Below are positions 6,986 through 15,910 of a stretch of DNA of 33,755 bases, piece after piece. Position 1 is the first letter of the stretch. Each line of letters starts with the position of its first letter. The position numbers were made by a program, and so were the translations under genes. Source of the DNA: DAOQAU01 sp035354275 (GTDB lineage: Bacteria > Cyanobacteriota > Vampirovibrionia > Gastranaerophilales > Gastranaerophilaceae); contig DAOQAU010000012.1 of assembly GCA_035354275.1 (NCBI GenBank), positions 1-33,755 on the forward strand, in the 5' to 3' direction. A model generated the notes under the pieces. That model was not told where the DNA came from. It did not search any database and was given only the letters and a program-made list of their open reading frames with translations.

Positions 6986-8539
6986 ATGGAAAAATTTTAC
7001 TTAACCACCGCAATAGATTATGTAAACGGTGCACCGCATATCGGACACGCTTATGAAAAGATTTTAACCGATGTCATCGCAAGACATTTTTCGCAGCGTT
7101 GCGATGACGTTTACTTTTTGACAGGAACAGACGAACACGGGATTAAAATCCAAAAAACCGCCGCGGCAAAAGGGATTAGCCCGCAACAAATGTGCGATGA
7201 GCATTTTGCAAAATTTCAACAAGCGTGGAAAGTTTTGGAAGTTAATTACAGCCAAATTATCAGAACAACAGATGATAATCATAAAAAAATCGTTCAACAG
7301 ATTTTTAAAAAATTGTATGAGCAGGGCGATATTTACAAACACTCGTATCAAGGGCTTTATTGCAGCGGTTGTGAGAGCTTTTTGAACGAAAAAGATTTAA
7401 TCGGGGGTAAATGTCCCGTACATAATGTTGAGCCCGAATTGGTAAGCGAAGAAAATTATTTCTTTAAACTCACCAAATACAAAGATGCGATAATTAAACA
7501 CATAAAAGAAAACCCCGATTTTATAGTGCCTGCCTTCAGAGCAAATGAGGTTTTAAATCAGCTTGAAAATATCGAAGACATTTCTGTTTCGCGCTCTAAA
7601 GAAAACGTTTCGTGGGGAATTGATGTACTGGATGATTCCACCCAGATAATTTATGTTTGGATTGACGCGCTTTCTAATTATATAACCGCACTTGGTTATG
7701 ATGTTGAAAAACCTTGCGATACCTTCAAAAAATACTGGCCTGCCGATGTTCAAGTTATCGGAAAAGACATTCTAAAATTCCATGCGATTTACTGGCCTGC
7801 AATTTTGCTTGCATTAGACTTGGAACTTCCTAAACACCTTTTTGTGCACGGATTTATTAATATAAATCAGGAAAAAATGTCAAAATCTTTAGGCAATGTC
7901 ATTTCTCCGGTTGAAATTATGAAAAACTGGGAACTGCAAACGCCTGATGCCCTCAGGTATTATCTTGCAACAGCGGCACCGTTCGGCAAAGACGGCAACT
8001 TTTCCGACGAAGATTTTAAAGAAAAAGTCAACGCCGATTTGGCAAATAATATGGGAAATTTATTAAACCGCACGCTTTCAATGCTGGTAAAATACTTTGA
8101 AGGAGGGGTAAATGTACTTTGGAATTCAGATAAATGCCCTATAAAACCTTTAGAAACCGTTGAAAAAGTTAAAAAACTTTTTGATAATTTTGAAATCCAG
8201 GAAGCCGCAAACGAAATAATTTCACTTGTTGATTTAACCAACAAATATGTTGCCGAAAATGCACCGTGGAGTTTAGCAAAGGAAGAAAAATGGGACGAAT
8301 GCGGACAGGTTTTAACTAATGTTCTTGAAATTATGTGTGTTGTTTGCGTTTTGATTTATCCTTTCTGTCCTAATATCGCACAGGATATGGCAAATCAGCT
8401 TAAATTTGATTTAAAAACAAAACTTGACGATTTAAATTTGAATAACATAAAGCAGGGCAAATTAATAGAAAAAGAAGATATAAAACCTGTTTTCCTCCGC
8501 CTTGACAGCGAATTTGCAACAAATAAGGGGAAAATGTAA
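6986..8539 (+). CDS. metG: Methionyl-tRNA synthetase
   Basis: This 517-residue class I aminoacyl-tRNA synthetase charges tRNA-Met with methionine in the cytoplasm. The HIGH motif is at residues 18-21 (APHIGHAYE) and KMSKS at 297-301. A zinc-binding knuckle is present as C126-x2-C129 and C143-x2-H146. The DALRYYLA segment of the catalytic core and an anticodon-binding helical domain (near residues 370-510) follow. The length is that of the short form without the C-terminal EMAP/Trbp111-like tRNA-binding domain. There is no ribosome binding site, and the -10 box lies six bases before the ATG, suggesting a leaderless message. prfB follows 41 bases downstream in the same direction and may be cotranscribed. 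Confidence 0.96.
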   Translation: MEKFYLTTAIDYVNGAPHIGHAYEKILTDVIARHFSQRCDDVYFLTGTDEHGIKIQKTAAAKGISPQQMCDEHFAKFQQAWKVLEVNYSQIIRTTDDNHKKIVQQIFKKLYEQGDIYKHSYQGLYCSGCESFLNEKDLIGGKCPVHNVEPELVSEENYFFKLTKYKDAIIKHIKENPDFIVPAFRANEVLNQLENIEDISVSRSKENVSWGIDVLDDSTQIIYVWIDALSNYITALGYDVEKPCDTFKKYWPADVQVIGKDILKFHAIYWPAILLALDLELPKHLFVHGFININQEKMSKSLGNVISPVEIMKNWELQTPDALRYYLATAAPFGKDGNFSDEDFKEKVNADLANNMGNLLNRTLSMLVKYFEGGVNVLWNSDKCPIKPLETVEKVKKLFDNFEIQEAANEIISLVDLTNKYVAENAPWSLAKEEKWDECGQVLTNVLEIMCVVCVLIYPFCPNIAQDMANQLKFDLKTKLDDLNLNNIKQGKLIEKEDIKPVFLRLDSEFATNKGKM

Positions 8540-8545
8540 AAGTAG

Positions 8546-8565
8546 GTTGGGCTTTCCAGCCTAAC
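8546..8565 (+). other. Short hairpin between metG and prfB
   Basis: GTTGGGCT and AGCCTAAC form an 8-bp stem (one G-T pair) with a TTCC loop. No T-run follows, so it is more likely an mRNA-stability or processing hairpin than a terminator. Confidence 0.35.
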
Positions 8566-8580
8566 AACAAAAGGTAAATA

Positions 8581-9661
8581 ATGGAAACAGAATTAAAACA
8601 AAAGTTTAATAATCTGAAGGCTCGTGTGCAAAAAGCACAAGACTGTCTTTGACCCTGAAAAATTAAAAAAAGAACTGTTTGAAATTGAATTTAAATTGCA
8701 ATTACCCGAAATTTGGGCTGATCAGAATAAGGCTTCTTCTTTAGGGGCTCAGGTACGAGAAATTAAAGAGAATTTGGAATTAACCTCACGCTGGCAGAAT
8801 ATTCTTGACGATGCCGAAGTGGCAATAGAATTAGGCGAAGAAGACTTGGTTCAAGAAACCTTTGAAAACCTTTCTAATCTTGAAAAAGAGCTTGACAAAT
8901 ACGATATCAGGCAAATGCTATCGGGAGAATACGATGATGCCGATGCGATTTTGTCGATAAATGCAGGTGCAGGCGGCACAGACGCTCAGGATTGGGCGGA
9001 GATGCTTTTGAGAATGTATAGCCGTTGGGCAGAGGGCAAAGGTTGGAAAGTAGATTTACTCGACAAATCAGATGGCGAAGAAGCAGGGATTAAATCAGCA
9101 ACAATAAAAATTTCAGGCAAGTTTGCTTACGGTTACGCAAAGGCAGAAAAAGGGGTTCACAGGCTGGTGAGGATTTCGCCTTTTAACGCAAACGGAAAGC
9201 GTCAGACAAGTTTTGCATCCTGTGAGGTATCGCCTATTATTGAAGATTTTGAGAAGAAAATTGTTATTCCGCCAGATGATATTGAAATCGAGACCATGCG
9301 TTCAGGCGGTGCGGGCGGTCAAAACGTTAATAAGGTGGAAACTGCTGTAAGGATTTATCACAAACCCACAGGAATTGTGGTCAAGTGTCAGCAGGAACGC
9401 TCTCAGCTTCAAAACAGGGAAAATGCGATGCAGGTTCTTGCCTCAAAGCTTCTTGCCCTGAAACAGGCAGAGCATGAAAAGAAACTTGCAGAATTAAAAG
9501 GTCAGAATTTTGACATAAATTTCGGCTCACAGATTCGTTCTTACGTTTTTCACCCTTATAAAATGGTCAAAGACCACCGCACAAACTTTGAAGTCGGAAA
9601 CGTTGATGCTGTCATGGATGGCGACCTCGACGGGTTCATCGAGATATTTTTAAAAAGTTAG
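8581..9661 (+). CDS. prfB: Peptide chain release factor 2, with programmed +1 frameshift
   Basis: Translation starts at the ATG at 8581 (AAAGG upstream) and reads 23 codons to CTT TGA C at 8647-8653. The in-frame TGA is bypassed by a +1 slip, and reading continues at GAC (8651) to the TAG at 9659-9661, giving about 359 residues, the normal RF2 length. RF2 recognises UGA and UAA and releases the peptide; low RF2 lets the ribosome pause at UGA and shift, which autoregulates the gene. The SPF stop-codon-recognition tripeptide is near residues 199-201 and the catalytic GGQ near 245-247 (SGGAGGQNVNK). The usual AGGGGG-like stimulator before CTT is missing. The gene overlaps the convergent dehydrogenase by three bases in TTAG. 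Confidence 0.95.
8641..8653 (+). promoter_or_regulatory. prfB +1 frameshift site (CTT TGA C)
   Basis: The slippery CTT, the TGA at 8650-8652 and the following C match the conserved RF2 site. The preceding bases (CAAGACTGT) hold no Shine-Dalgarno-like sequence, unlike the E. coli AGGGGG-TAT-CTT-TGA-C arrangement. Confidence 0.9.
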
Positions 9662-10482
9662 GGCTGTTTTTTTAATCTTGCTTCAAATCCTTTTTTAACC
9701 AAAAAGTTCATCCAATTTTGCGGCAGGTGTGACAAGAGTTGTGCAAAAAATGCGTCTTTACCTATTGTATAAGAGGCTTTGGGGTTTTTACATTCGCTTA
9801 TTTTTACAATAATTTCAGCTACTTTTTGTGCCTCTAAACCTTTTTTATTATTCTTTTGGGCATTTTTTGCCAAAAATTCAAATTCCCTTTGGTACTTTTG
9901 ATTTCCGCCCAAATCCTCTTGGTTATTTTTAATTGATTTATCCCAAAGCGGGGTTTTTATAACACCCGGCTTTATTGAAATCACTTTTATATCGTGTCCG
10001 CATTCTATCTGCATCGAGTTAAACAAAATATCCAAAGCTCTTTTGGATGCACAATATGGGGCAATGAAAGGAAATATCCCGAAACTTGCCATTGAGCTTA
10101 TATTAATAACTCTTGCGCCCTGCAATTTTGAAAAAAGCCCCTGCGTGAATTCAAGATGAGAAAAAGTGTTTACTTCAAACTGTTCTTTTATTTTATCAGT
10201 ATTTAAACACTCCATAGCACCTGCAACCACAAAGCCTGCTGCGTTTATTAAAACATCGATTTTATCAGTTTTTTCACAGATAAATTTTGCCGCATTAACA
10301 ACAGTTTCTTTTTTTGACATGTCAATATAAAAAGGAATGACATTTTGCGAAATTTGCTCCAACTCTTTTATAAATTTCTCATTCCTATATCCTGCAAAAA
10401 TAAGACAGCCCATATTTGCATACTCTTTTACGAGTAAATTTCCTAATCCTGATGTCGCCCCTGTAATTACTATCGTTTTCAA
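9658..10482 (-). CDS. Short-chain dehydrogenase/reductase
   Basis: This 274-residue protein is a classical SDR using NAD(P). The TGATSGLG cofactor motif is at residues 7-14, NAAG near residue 80, and the catalytic Ser with YCASK gives the Ser-Tyr-Lys set (INISSMASFG, PYCASKRALD). The C-terminal segment is slightly longer than in minimal SDRs and ends in a basic tail. The only usable start in frame is TTG at 10482, 13 bases after the stop of the preceding small gene, and no strong ribosome binding site is seen, so low or coupled translation is likely. Substrate unknown; membership of the secretion-gene transcript does not by itself imply a related role. Confidence 0.85.
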   Translation of the reverse strand: MKTIVITGATSGLGNLLVKEYANMGCLIFAGYRNEKFIKELEQISQNVIPFYIDMSKKETVVNAAKFICEKTDKIDVLINAAGFVVAGAMECLNTDKIKEQFEVNTFSHLEFTQGLFSKLQGARVINISSMASFGIFPFIAPYCASKRALDILFNSMQIECGHDIKVISIKPGVIKTPLWDKSIKNNQEDLGGNQKYQREFEFLAKNAQKNNKKGLEAQKVAEIIVKISECKNPKASYTIGKDAFFAQLLSHLPQNWMNFLVKKGFEARLKKQP

Positions 10483-10495
10483 TTCTATTTACCGT

Positions 10496-10774
10496 TTATT
10501 CGTCTTCTGTTGTCGGTCTTAAAAGCACAATCGAATTCAGGTTAAGCTGAAGAAAGTTATGATATTCTGTTCTTCTGTTTGTAAGAAAGCGATATGAAAT
10601 TTCACAATCTTTTATCGCAACAAAACGTTTCCCGCCGTTGAGGATGTCTGAAAGAATACGATTTTTCTTTCCTGTTTTAGGCATAAAAACGTAGCCCTTG
10701 ATTTCGTAGTCTTGAGTTACCACCAAAACCTTTTCCGACCAAACTCCTGAAATAAAATCATTTTCTTCTGTCAT
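10496..10774 (-). CDS. Small conserved protein (DUF6812-like)
   Basis: This 92-residue protein has a strong ribosome binding site (GGAGG, five bases before the ATG) and lies 14 bases after the platform-protein gene. It has no signal peptide or membrane helix. The pattern VLVVTQDYEIKGYVFMP, then ILSDILNGGKRFVAIKD, then a beta-rich tail resembles small DUF6812-type proteins as I recall them; this is not verified. The function is unknown. Its position at the end of the pilus/secretion operon suggests a role linked to pilus or secretion regulation, but that is inference. Confidence 0.75.
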   Translation of the reverse strand: MTEENDFISGVWSEKVLVVTQDYEIKGYVFMPKTGKKNRILSDILNGGKRFVAIKDCEISYRFLTNRRTEYHNFLQLNLNSIVLLRPTTEDE

Positions 10775-10788
10775 AATGCCTCCAATAT

Positions 10789-12000
10789 TTAATCCGTCAT
10801 GTACGAGCTGAATAGCGGTAAATAAAGCGCAAGTGCCAACACAAGTACAATACTTCCTATAACGATAAGCATTATAGGCTCAACCATTTTTGTCATTAAA
10901 TCAATTATTGCATCAAGTTTTTTATCGATGAAAGCTGTTGCCTGCAAAAGCATTTCACCCAGCCTACCTGACTGCTCACCTGTTGCAATCATAAACAAAA
11001 TCATCTTGGGCATTACTTGAGTGGAGCGCAAGGCAAGCGATAAGTGTTGCCCCTGCTGAACCTTTGTTGTTGCCTGTGATACTTTATCTTGCAGTGTATA
11101 ATTACTTATGGTTAAATTTGACAGGTAAAGACAATCCACAATCGGAACACCCGCATCGTATGCCACCTGCATTACCGCAATAAAGTTTGAAAAATTGGAA
11201 AATTGTATTAAATCCGATAATATAGGGACTTTAAGAACAAATTCGTCTATTTTTCTTTTGCTTGGCTCCCAATTAAGCAAGAAAGTAACACCAAAGATTA
11301 CCGAGCCGAAAATTATCGGGATTAAAACCCAGTAAGTTTTTAAAAATTCTCCGATAGACATTAATGCAGCAGTTATCCATGGCAGAGGTTTGCCTTGGTT
11401 GTCAAACATGTCTTTAAACGCAGGAAATACAAATACAAGCATGACCGTTACTACTACCATTGCCAACAAAATTACAAAAGCCGGATACATAAGGGTTCCC
11501 ACAACTTTTGATTTGATTGCAGCTTCTTTTTTCAATAATTCCAAAAGCCTGTCAAGCGTTTTTTCCAATTCACCGGAATCTTCCCCCGCTCTTACAAGCC
11601 CTATGTAAATTTGTCCGAAGATTTTGGGATATTTTGCAATGGTGTCGGCAAAGGTTGAACCTGCCATAATCTGTCTTCTTAATTCTTTTGCCACAAGTCT
11701 TATTTTTAATTTTGCAGCATCATTTTCCATAAAAACGAGGGCTTCAATGACCGGAATTCCTGATTGGGTAAGTATTTGAAAGGTAGAAGTAAAATCTATT
11801 TTGTCCTGTAAGCCTAAAGTCTGAATTTTTTTTGCATCAACTTTTGCCACGGTTTTTGCTTGAGATTCTTCGTAAACTTTTGTCGGAATTAAGTTCAGCT
11901 TTCTTATGTGGTCGCGCGCTTCTTTAATGTTAGAAGCTTCAATTTTGCCTTTAACCACATCATTATTATTTTTTAGTGCTACGTAGCTAAATACCGTCAT
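10789..12000 (-). CDS. gspF: Type II secretion/type IV pilus inner-membrane platform protein (GspF/PilC)
   Basis: This 403-residue protein has the family's normal length and two T2SF domains (near residues 65-190 and 270-395). Membrane segments are visible near 168-193 (AFVILLAMVVVTVMLVFVF), 222-244 and 372-398. GspF/PilC is the inner-membrane platform on which the hexameric ATPase acts to assemble pilin-like subunits. The N-terminus FSYVALKNNNDVVKGKIEA is typical. GAGGAA precedes the ATG at 12000, twelve bases after the stop of the ATPase gene. The gene order secretin-ATPase-platform supports the call; whether the machine makes pili or secretes proteins cannot be told from this gene. Confidence 0.93.
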   Translation of the reverse strand: MTVFSYVALKNNNDVVKGKIEASNIKEARDHIRKLNLIPTKVYEESQAKTVAKVDAKKIQTLGLQDKIDFTSTFQILTQSGIPVIEALVFMENDAAKLKIRLVAKELRRQIMAGSTFADTIAKYPKIFGQIYIGLVRAGEDSGELEKTLDRLLELLKKEAAIKSKVVGTLMYPAFVILLAMVVVTVMLVFVFPAFKDMFDNQGKPLPWITAALMSIGEFLKTYWVLIPIIFGSVIFGVTFLLNWEPSKRKIDEFVLKVPILSDLIQFSNFSNFIAVMQVAYDAGVPIVDCLYLSNLTISNYTLQDKVSQATTKVQQGQHLSLALRSTQVMPKMILFMIATGEQSGRLGEMLLQATAFIDKKLDAIIDLMTKMVEPIMLIVIGSIVLVLALALYLPLFSSYMTD

Positions 12001-12011
12001 TTAATTCCTCG

Positions 12012-14078
12012 TTATTCATTTGCCAAGCCTAATACCCTGACAAATTCGTCAATTGTTGTAAACCCGTTTATTATATGACTTAAACAGGCTTGATTAAGAG
12101 TTTTCATGCCACAGGCGATTGCGGCTTCTTCTATGTCGATATCATGTGCGCCTGTTGCTATTAATTTTTTTATTTCTTTTGTTATGGGCATAATTTCATA
12201 TACGCCTAAACGCCCTTTAAACCCTGTATAATCGCAATTACTGCAACCTATAGGTCTGTAAACTTTGGTTTTTGTGAATTTTTCAATTTCGCCTTCGTCA
12301 ATCAAAATTTTTGAAGCTTCTTCTTTACTTGGAAAATAGCCGTCTTTGCAGTCGTCACAAAGTTTTCTTACAAGCCTTTGTGCTATTACGCCCGATAAAG
12401 TAGAAGATACAAGATAATCTTTTGCCCCCATTTCAACCAGTCGAGTGACTGTGGCGGCAGCCGAATTTGTGTGAACCGTACTTAAAACAAGGTGACCGGT
12501 AAGTGCTGCAGAAATTGCAACTTCAAGTGTTTCGTAATCCCTTATCTCACCGACCAGAATAATATCAGGGTCTTGTCTTAGTATGGCTCTCATGCAAGAC
12601 GCAAATGTAATCCCTGCTTTTGCATTTACCTGAGACTGGTTTAGTCCTTCCAGCTTTATTTCAACAGGGTCTTCAATTGTTGTGATGTTTACTTCTTCAT
12701 CGTTTAAACTTTTAAGCACCGAATAAAGGGTCGTTGTTTTACCTGATCCGGTCGGTCCTGAAGTTAAGATTATACCGTTAGGGCAGCTTGTCATTTTTTT
12801 AATTTTTTCAATATCCTCAGGCATCCCGCCCATAAGATGAATTTCTTTGTCGGAAGAATTTAAGCTTACTGCAGGTGCAAGAACCCTTATACAAACTTTT
12901 TCTTTGCCGCCCACAGGCAGGGTGTTTATCCTGAAGTCATAAGAGCTTCCTTTATATTTTAATGAAAAAGTTCCGTCCTGAGGTCTTCTGCGCTCGGCAA
13001 TATTCATCCTTGAAATAACTTTAAAACGTGTTATAACCGACATCTCAACTCTTGGAGGGACTTCTATAATCTGTCTTAAAATACCGTCTTTTCTGTATCT
13101 TACAACATAGTTTTCAAGTCGGGGCTCAATGTGTATGTCACTGACTTTATTGTCAATGGCATCTGTTATTATTTTATTTACAAATTTTACAACAGTTCCT
13201 GAAGTATCTTGAAGTTCTCTTTCAACCTGATCTGCAAGACTTTCTTCTTCGGTAAACTCCAGATTTTCTTCTTCAATTTCTTTTATAATTTTATTTGTTT
13301 CTTTTTTTGTTGCGCTGTATTCTGTTTCGACAAAACTTTGGAATTCAAAGTGTGTGATTAACATGGCACGGGGTTTTTGACCTGTAAGAAAAACTATATC
13401 TTTGAGAACTTTTTTATTATCAGGTTTTACCATCCCTACAACAAGAGTGCTTCCGTCAGAAGATATCGGTATTACTTTGTTTGCCCTTACAAAATCTTCA
13501 GGCAGCATGTTTATTACTTTTTCCTGAACTTTTAGTTGGTCTGAATCGACCATATCATAACCTTGTTGATCCTTAAGAGTTTCTTTTAATTGCGAAAGAG
13601 TTATAAAACCTAACTTAAACAAAGCTGAGCCCAAAGGCATTTTTAATCTTTTACCTTCTTCAAGTGCTTTTTGAAGCTGTTCTTCATTTATATAGCCTTT
13701 TTCTATAAGAATTTCACCTATTTTTTTCTTAGGTGCCTCTTCTCCGTTTGCAGGGTTTTGCTCTTGAGTTTGTCCTTGAGTTTTATTTTTTGCTTCTTCA
13801 AGAAGTTTTTTTATTCCGCTGTCGTCTCCGTAAACGTATTTTAAAAGAGCATCAACTTCGACTTCTGCAATTTGTATAAATTTAACATCAACAATCCCCA
13901 TGCTTTTGACGACTTTTGCAATTGTTTCTTTTTCTGCAGAAGGATTTGTTGCAACATAAAGGCACTCTCCTTTCATGTTTATAGGTAAAAATTGGTAATT
14001 TTCAAGGATAGTTTTATTAAACTTTGCAACAATATCTTTATTTATGCTGTCTTTGAGTTTTTCTAATACGTTTTCCAT
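12012..14078 (-). CDS. gspE: Type II secretion/type IV pilus assembly ATPase (GspE/PilB)
   Basis: This 688-residue AAA+ motor of the secretion ATPase family powers pseudopilus or pilus assembly at the cytoplasmic face. An N-terminal MshEN-type domain (KIGEILIEKGYI to LSQLKETLKDQQGY, near residues 120-185) follows a less conserved 110-residue N-terminal part. The Walker A motif GPTGSGKTTTLYS is near residue 438, the Asp box (TTIEDPVE) and Walker B (IILVGEIRD) near 470-510, and the His box (LVLSTVHTN) follows. A zinc-binding tetracysteine CDDC ... CSNC lies near 572-613. The stop of the secretin gene abuts the ATG directly (TAAATG), implying coupled translation. Confidence 0.94.
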   Translation of the reverse strand: MENVLEKLKDSINKDIVAKFNKTILENYQFLPINMKGECLYVATNPSAEKETIAKVVKSMGIVDVKFIQIAEVEVDALLKYVYGDDSGIKKLLEEAKNKTQGQTQEQNPANGEEAPKKKIGEILIEKGYINEEQLQKALEEGKRLKMPLGSALFKLGFITLSQLKETLKDQQGYDMVDSDQLKVQEKVINMLPEDFVRANKVIPISSDGSTLVVGMVKPDNKKVLKDIVFLTGQKPRAMLITHFEFQSFVETEYSATKKETNKIIKEIEEENLEFTEEESLADQVERELQDTSGTVVKFVNKIITDAIDNKVSDIHIEPRLENYVVRYRKDGILRQIIEVPPRVEMSVITRFKVISRMNIAERRRPQDGTFSLKYKGSSYDFRINTLPVGGKEKVCIRVLAPAVSLNSSDKEIHLMGGMPEDIEKIKKMTSCPNGIILTSGPTGSGKTTTLYSVLKSLNDEEVNITTIEDPVEIKLEGLNQSQVNAKAGITFASCMRAILRQDPDIILVGEIRDYETLEVAISAALTGHLVLSTVHTNSAAATVTRLVEMGAKDYLVSSTLSGVIAQRLVRKLCDDCKDGYFPSKEEASKILIDEGEIEKFTKTKVYRPIGCSNCDYTGFKGRLGVYEIMPITKEIKKLIATGAHDIDIEEAAIACGMKTLNQACLSHIINGFTTIDEFVRVLGLANE

Positions 14079-15893
14079 TTATAGTGTTGCACCTTCATTT
14101 TGGACCAATTCATCATTATCTTTTATTATTTTCGGTGTAATCATTATTACAAGCTCTTGTTTTGATTTTGTAGTGTTGGTGTTGCGGAAGAAAAATCCGA
14201 CACCTGGCAGGTCGCCTAAAACAGGAATTTTTGAAACACTTTTTTGTTCATCTTCTCTTATCATCCCTGCAAGAACAAGGGTCTCGCCGTCTTTTATCCT
14301 TATATTTTTAAGATCAAGATTTCTTCTTTGAAGGAGCGTAACAGCCAAATCTTTAACGGTCGGATCATCGGCATTTGGGGTGTATATTTTTTCTTTTACG
14401 GTAGAATACTCCGGCTTGATATTTAACGTTACATAGCCGTCAGGGCTTATAAATGGAATCATTTCTACTTTTATGCCTTCATCGGAGCCTATTTCGTAAG
14501 TTTTTTGAACGGCACCTGCCATCCCGCCGCTGTTTGCAAGAACTTCAGATTTAACTGTTTTCACATAATCTGCAGTCAAATCAACGGTTGAGGTTTGTCC
14601 GTTTGTTATCATGATTCTGGGGTTTGCAAGCACTCTTCCTTTTTGATTTTGAATTAAATAGTTAATAGAATAAACCAAAGAAGGTGCTCCCGCATATTTA
14701 AGAATTTTTTGTACTGTAGCATCATCACCTGTTTTCATAGGATCTGTAACTATGTACTCATCATTTCTGAAAAACATAGGATAATAAGGATTTGATTTTG
14801 TCGTTCCGTCAAAATTTGCCGAGAAATTTTTACTCAAATACTGCCATGTATTACTGAAATCTCTCATTCCTGATTCGTTTAATTCAATAATGGAAAGTTC
14901 CAGATATGCCTGAGGTTGTCTAACATCGTTTTGTGCAATAAATTCTTTTATCATTTCGATTTGGCGTTGTGAGCCGCCTTTAATTGAAATAGTTCCTCTT
15001 TGGGGAAAATAAGAAATAATCATGCTTTTTGAATTAAAAGATGAGATATTTCCTGCAGATATTTTATTATCATATTCGCAGGCAATAACATTTTCGCCCA
15101 AAGCAAGTTCTCCAGAAGCTGCATCTGCGGCTCCGCCGGTTGCCTTGCCGCCTGCGCTGCCGCCGGAGGACGCCCCTGAAGGGGGAAACAACACGGTACA
15201 AAGAAGCGTTGCCATTTCTTTAGGTGTTGTATGGTTTACAGCAAAGGTTTCTGAAGAAGGTTTGACATCAAATTTTTCAATTATTTTTTGTGCCATTTTA
15301 ACGTCATTATCTGTTCCGAAGATTAAAATTTCGTTAGCCGCAGGGTTTGTTATTGCGATTTGTGAATTTGAAAGCCCGGGCTTGTTTATTGAGAAAATGT
15401 TTTTGTTCATAAATTCTGCCAAAAGAGAAGCTTCTACGTACTTAACAGGAATTGCCACCATTTCTTGTTTGGAAAGGTTTAGTGATTGTGCCGCACTTGC
15501 TGACGCTACTACCATAGTGTTTTTGTCGATGTAGTAGGTTAAGTCGCTTATTTGCATAACAAGCTTAAAAGCATCGTTTAAGGGCATATTAACCAAATCT
15601 AAAGTTACTTTCCCGTCAACTGAATTGTGGAAAACAATGTTTAAGCCGGCTTTATCCGCAAACATCCTTAATACTTGTTTTACATCAGAATCCCTGAGGC
15701 TTAAACTTATTTTAGGATTACTTTTTGTTATTGAAATTTCGCCTTCTAGCTTAAGCACTGTGGGCAAAGGTTCTTTTTCGGCAATTTTATTTGCTCTTAG
15801 TTGAATTTCTTGTGCACAAAAGCCAATGGGTGCTATATATGTCATTAAAAAAGCACTGACCATAAAACATGATAAAATTTTTGTAATTTTCAT
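14079..15893 (-). CDS. gspD: Secretin (GspD/PilQ family)
   Basis: This 604-residue outer-membrane channel protein begins with a signal peptide (ILSCFMVSAFLMTYIAPIGFC, residues 6-26). A secretin/STN N0-type domain (ISLSLRDSDVKQVLRMFADK to TYYIDKNTMVV, about 60-130), an N1-type domain (VKYVEASLLAEF to KIIEKFDVKP) and a further N domain follow. The secretin core (VLANPRIMITNGQTSTV, then GFFFRNTNTTKSKQELVIMI) fills the C-terminal third. A Gly/Ala/Ser linker (GGSAGGKATGGAADAASG) near residues 240-260 interrupts the third N domain and is locally GC-rich. Being a secretin, it implies an outer membrane. It is the second gene of the operon. Confidence 0.92.
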   Translation of the reverse strand: MKITKILSCFMVSAFLMTYIAPIGFCAQEIQLRANKIAEKEPLPTVLKLEGEISITKSNPKISLSLRDSDVKQVLRMFADKAGLNIVFHNSVDGKVTLDLVNMPLNDAFKLVMQISDLTYYIDKNTMVVASASAAQSLNLSKQEMVAIPVKYVEASLLAEFMNKNIFSINKPGLSNSQIAITNPAANEILIFGTDNDVKMAQKIIEKFDVKPSSETFAVNHTTPKEMATLLCTVLFPPSGASSGGSAGGKATGGAADAASGELALGENVIACEYDNKISAGNISSFNSKSMIISYFPQRGTISIKGGSQRQIEMIKEFIAQNDVRQPQAYLELSIIELNESGMRDFSNTWQYLSKNFSANFDGTTKSNPYYPMFFRNDEYIVTDPMKTGDDATVQKILKYAGAPSLVYSINYLIQNQKGRVLANPRIMITNGQTSTVDLTADYVKTVKSEVLANSGGMAGAVQKTYEIGSDEGIKVEMIPFISPDGYVTLNIKPEYSTVKEKIYTPNADDPTVKDLAVTLLQRRNLDLKNIRIKDGETLVLAGMIREDEQKSVSKIPVLGDLPGVGFFFRNTNTTKSKQELVIMITPKIIKDNDELVQNEGATL

Positions 15894-15910
15894 TTATTGC
15901 TCCCTGTTAA

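Noticed and set aside
8624..8650. Internal start for RF2 giving a 345-residue protein
   Set aside because: The ATG at 8581 with AAAGG and the CTT TGA C frameshift site explain the gene and its full length better.
15022..15534. 170-residue plus-strand ORF opposite the secretin gene
   Set aside because: It is antisense to a well-recognised secretin, and has no start signals or family.
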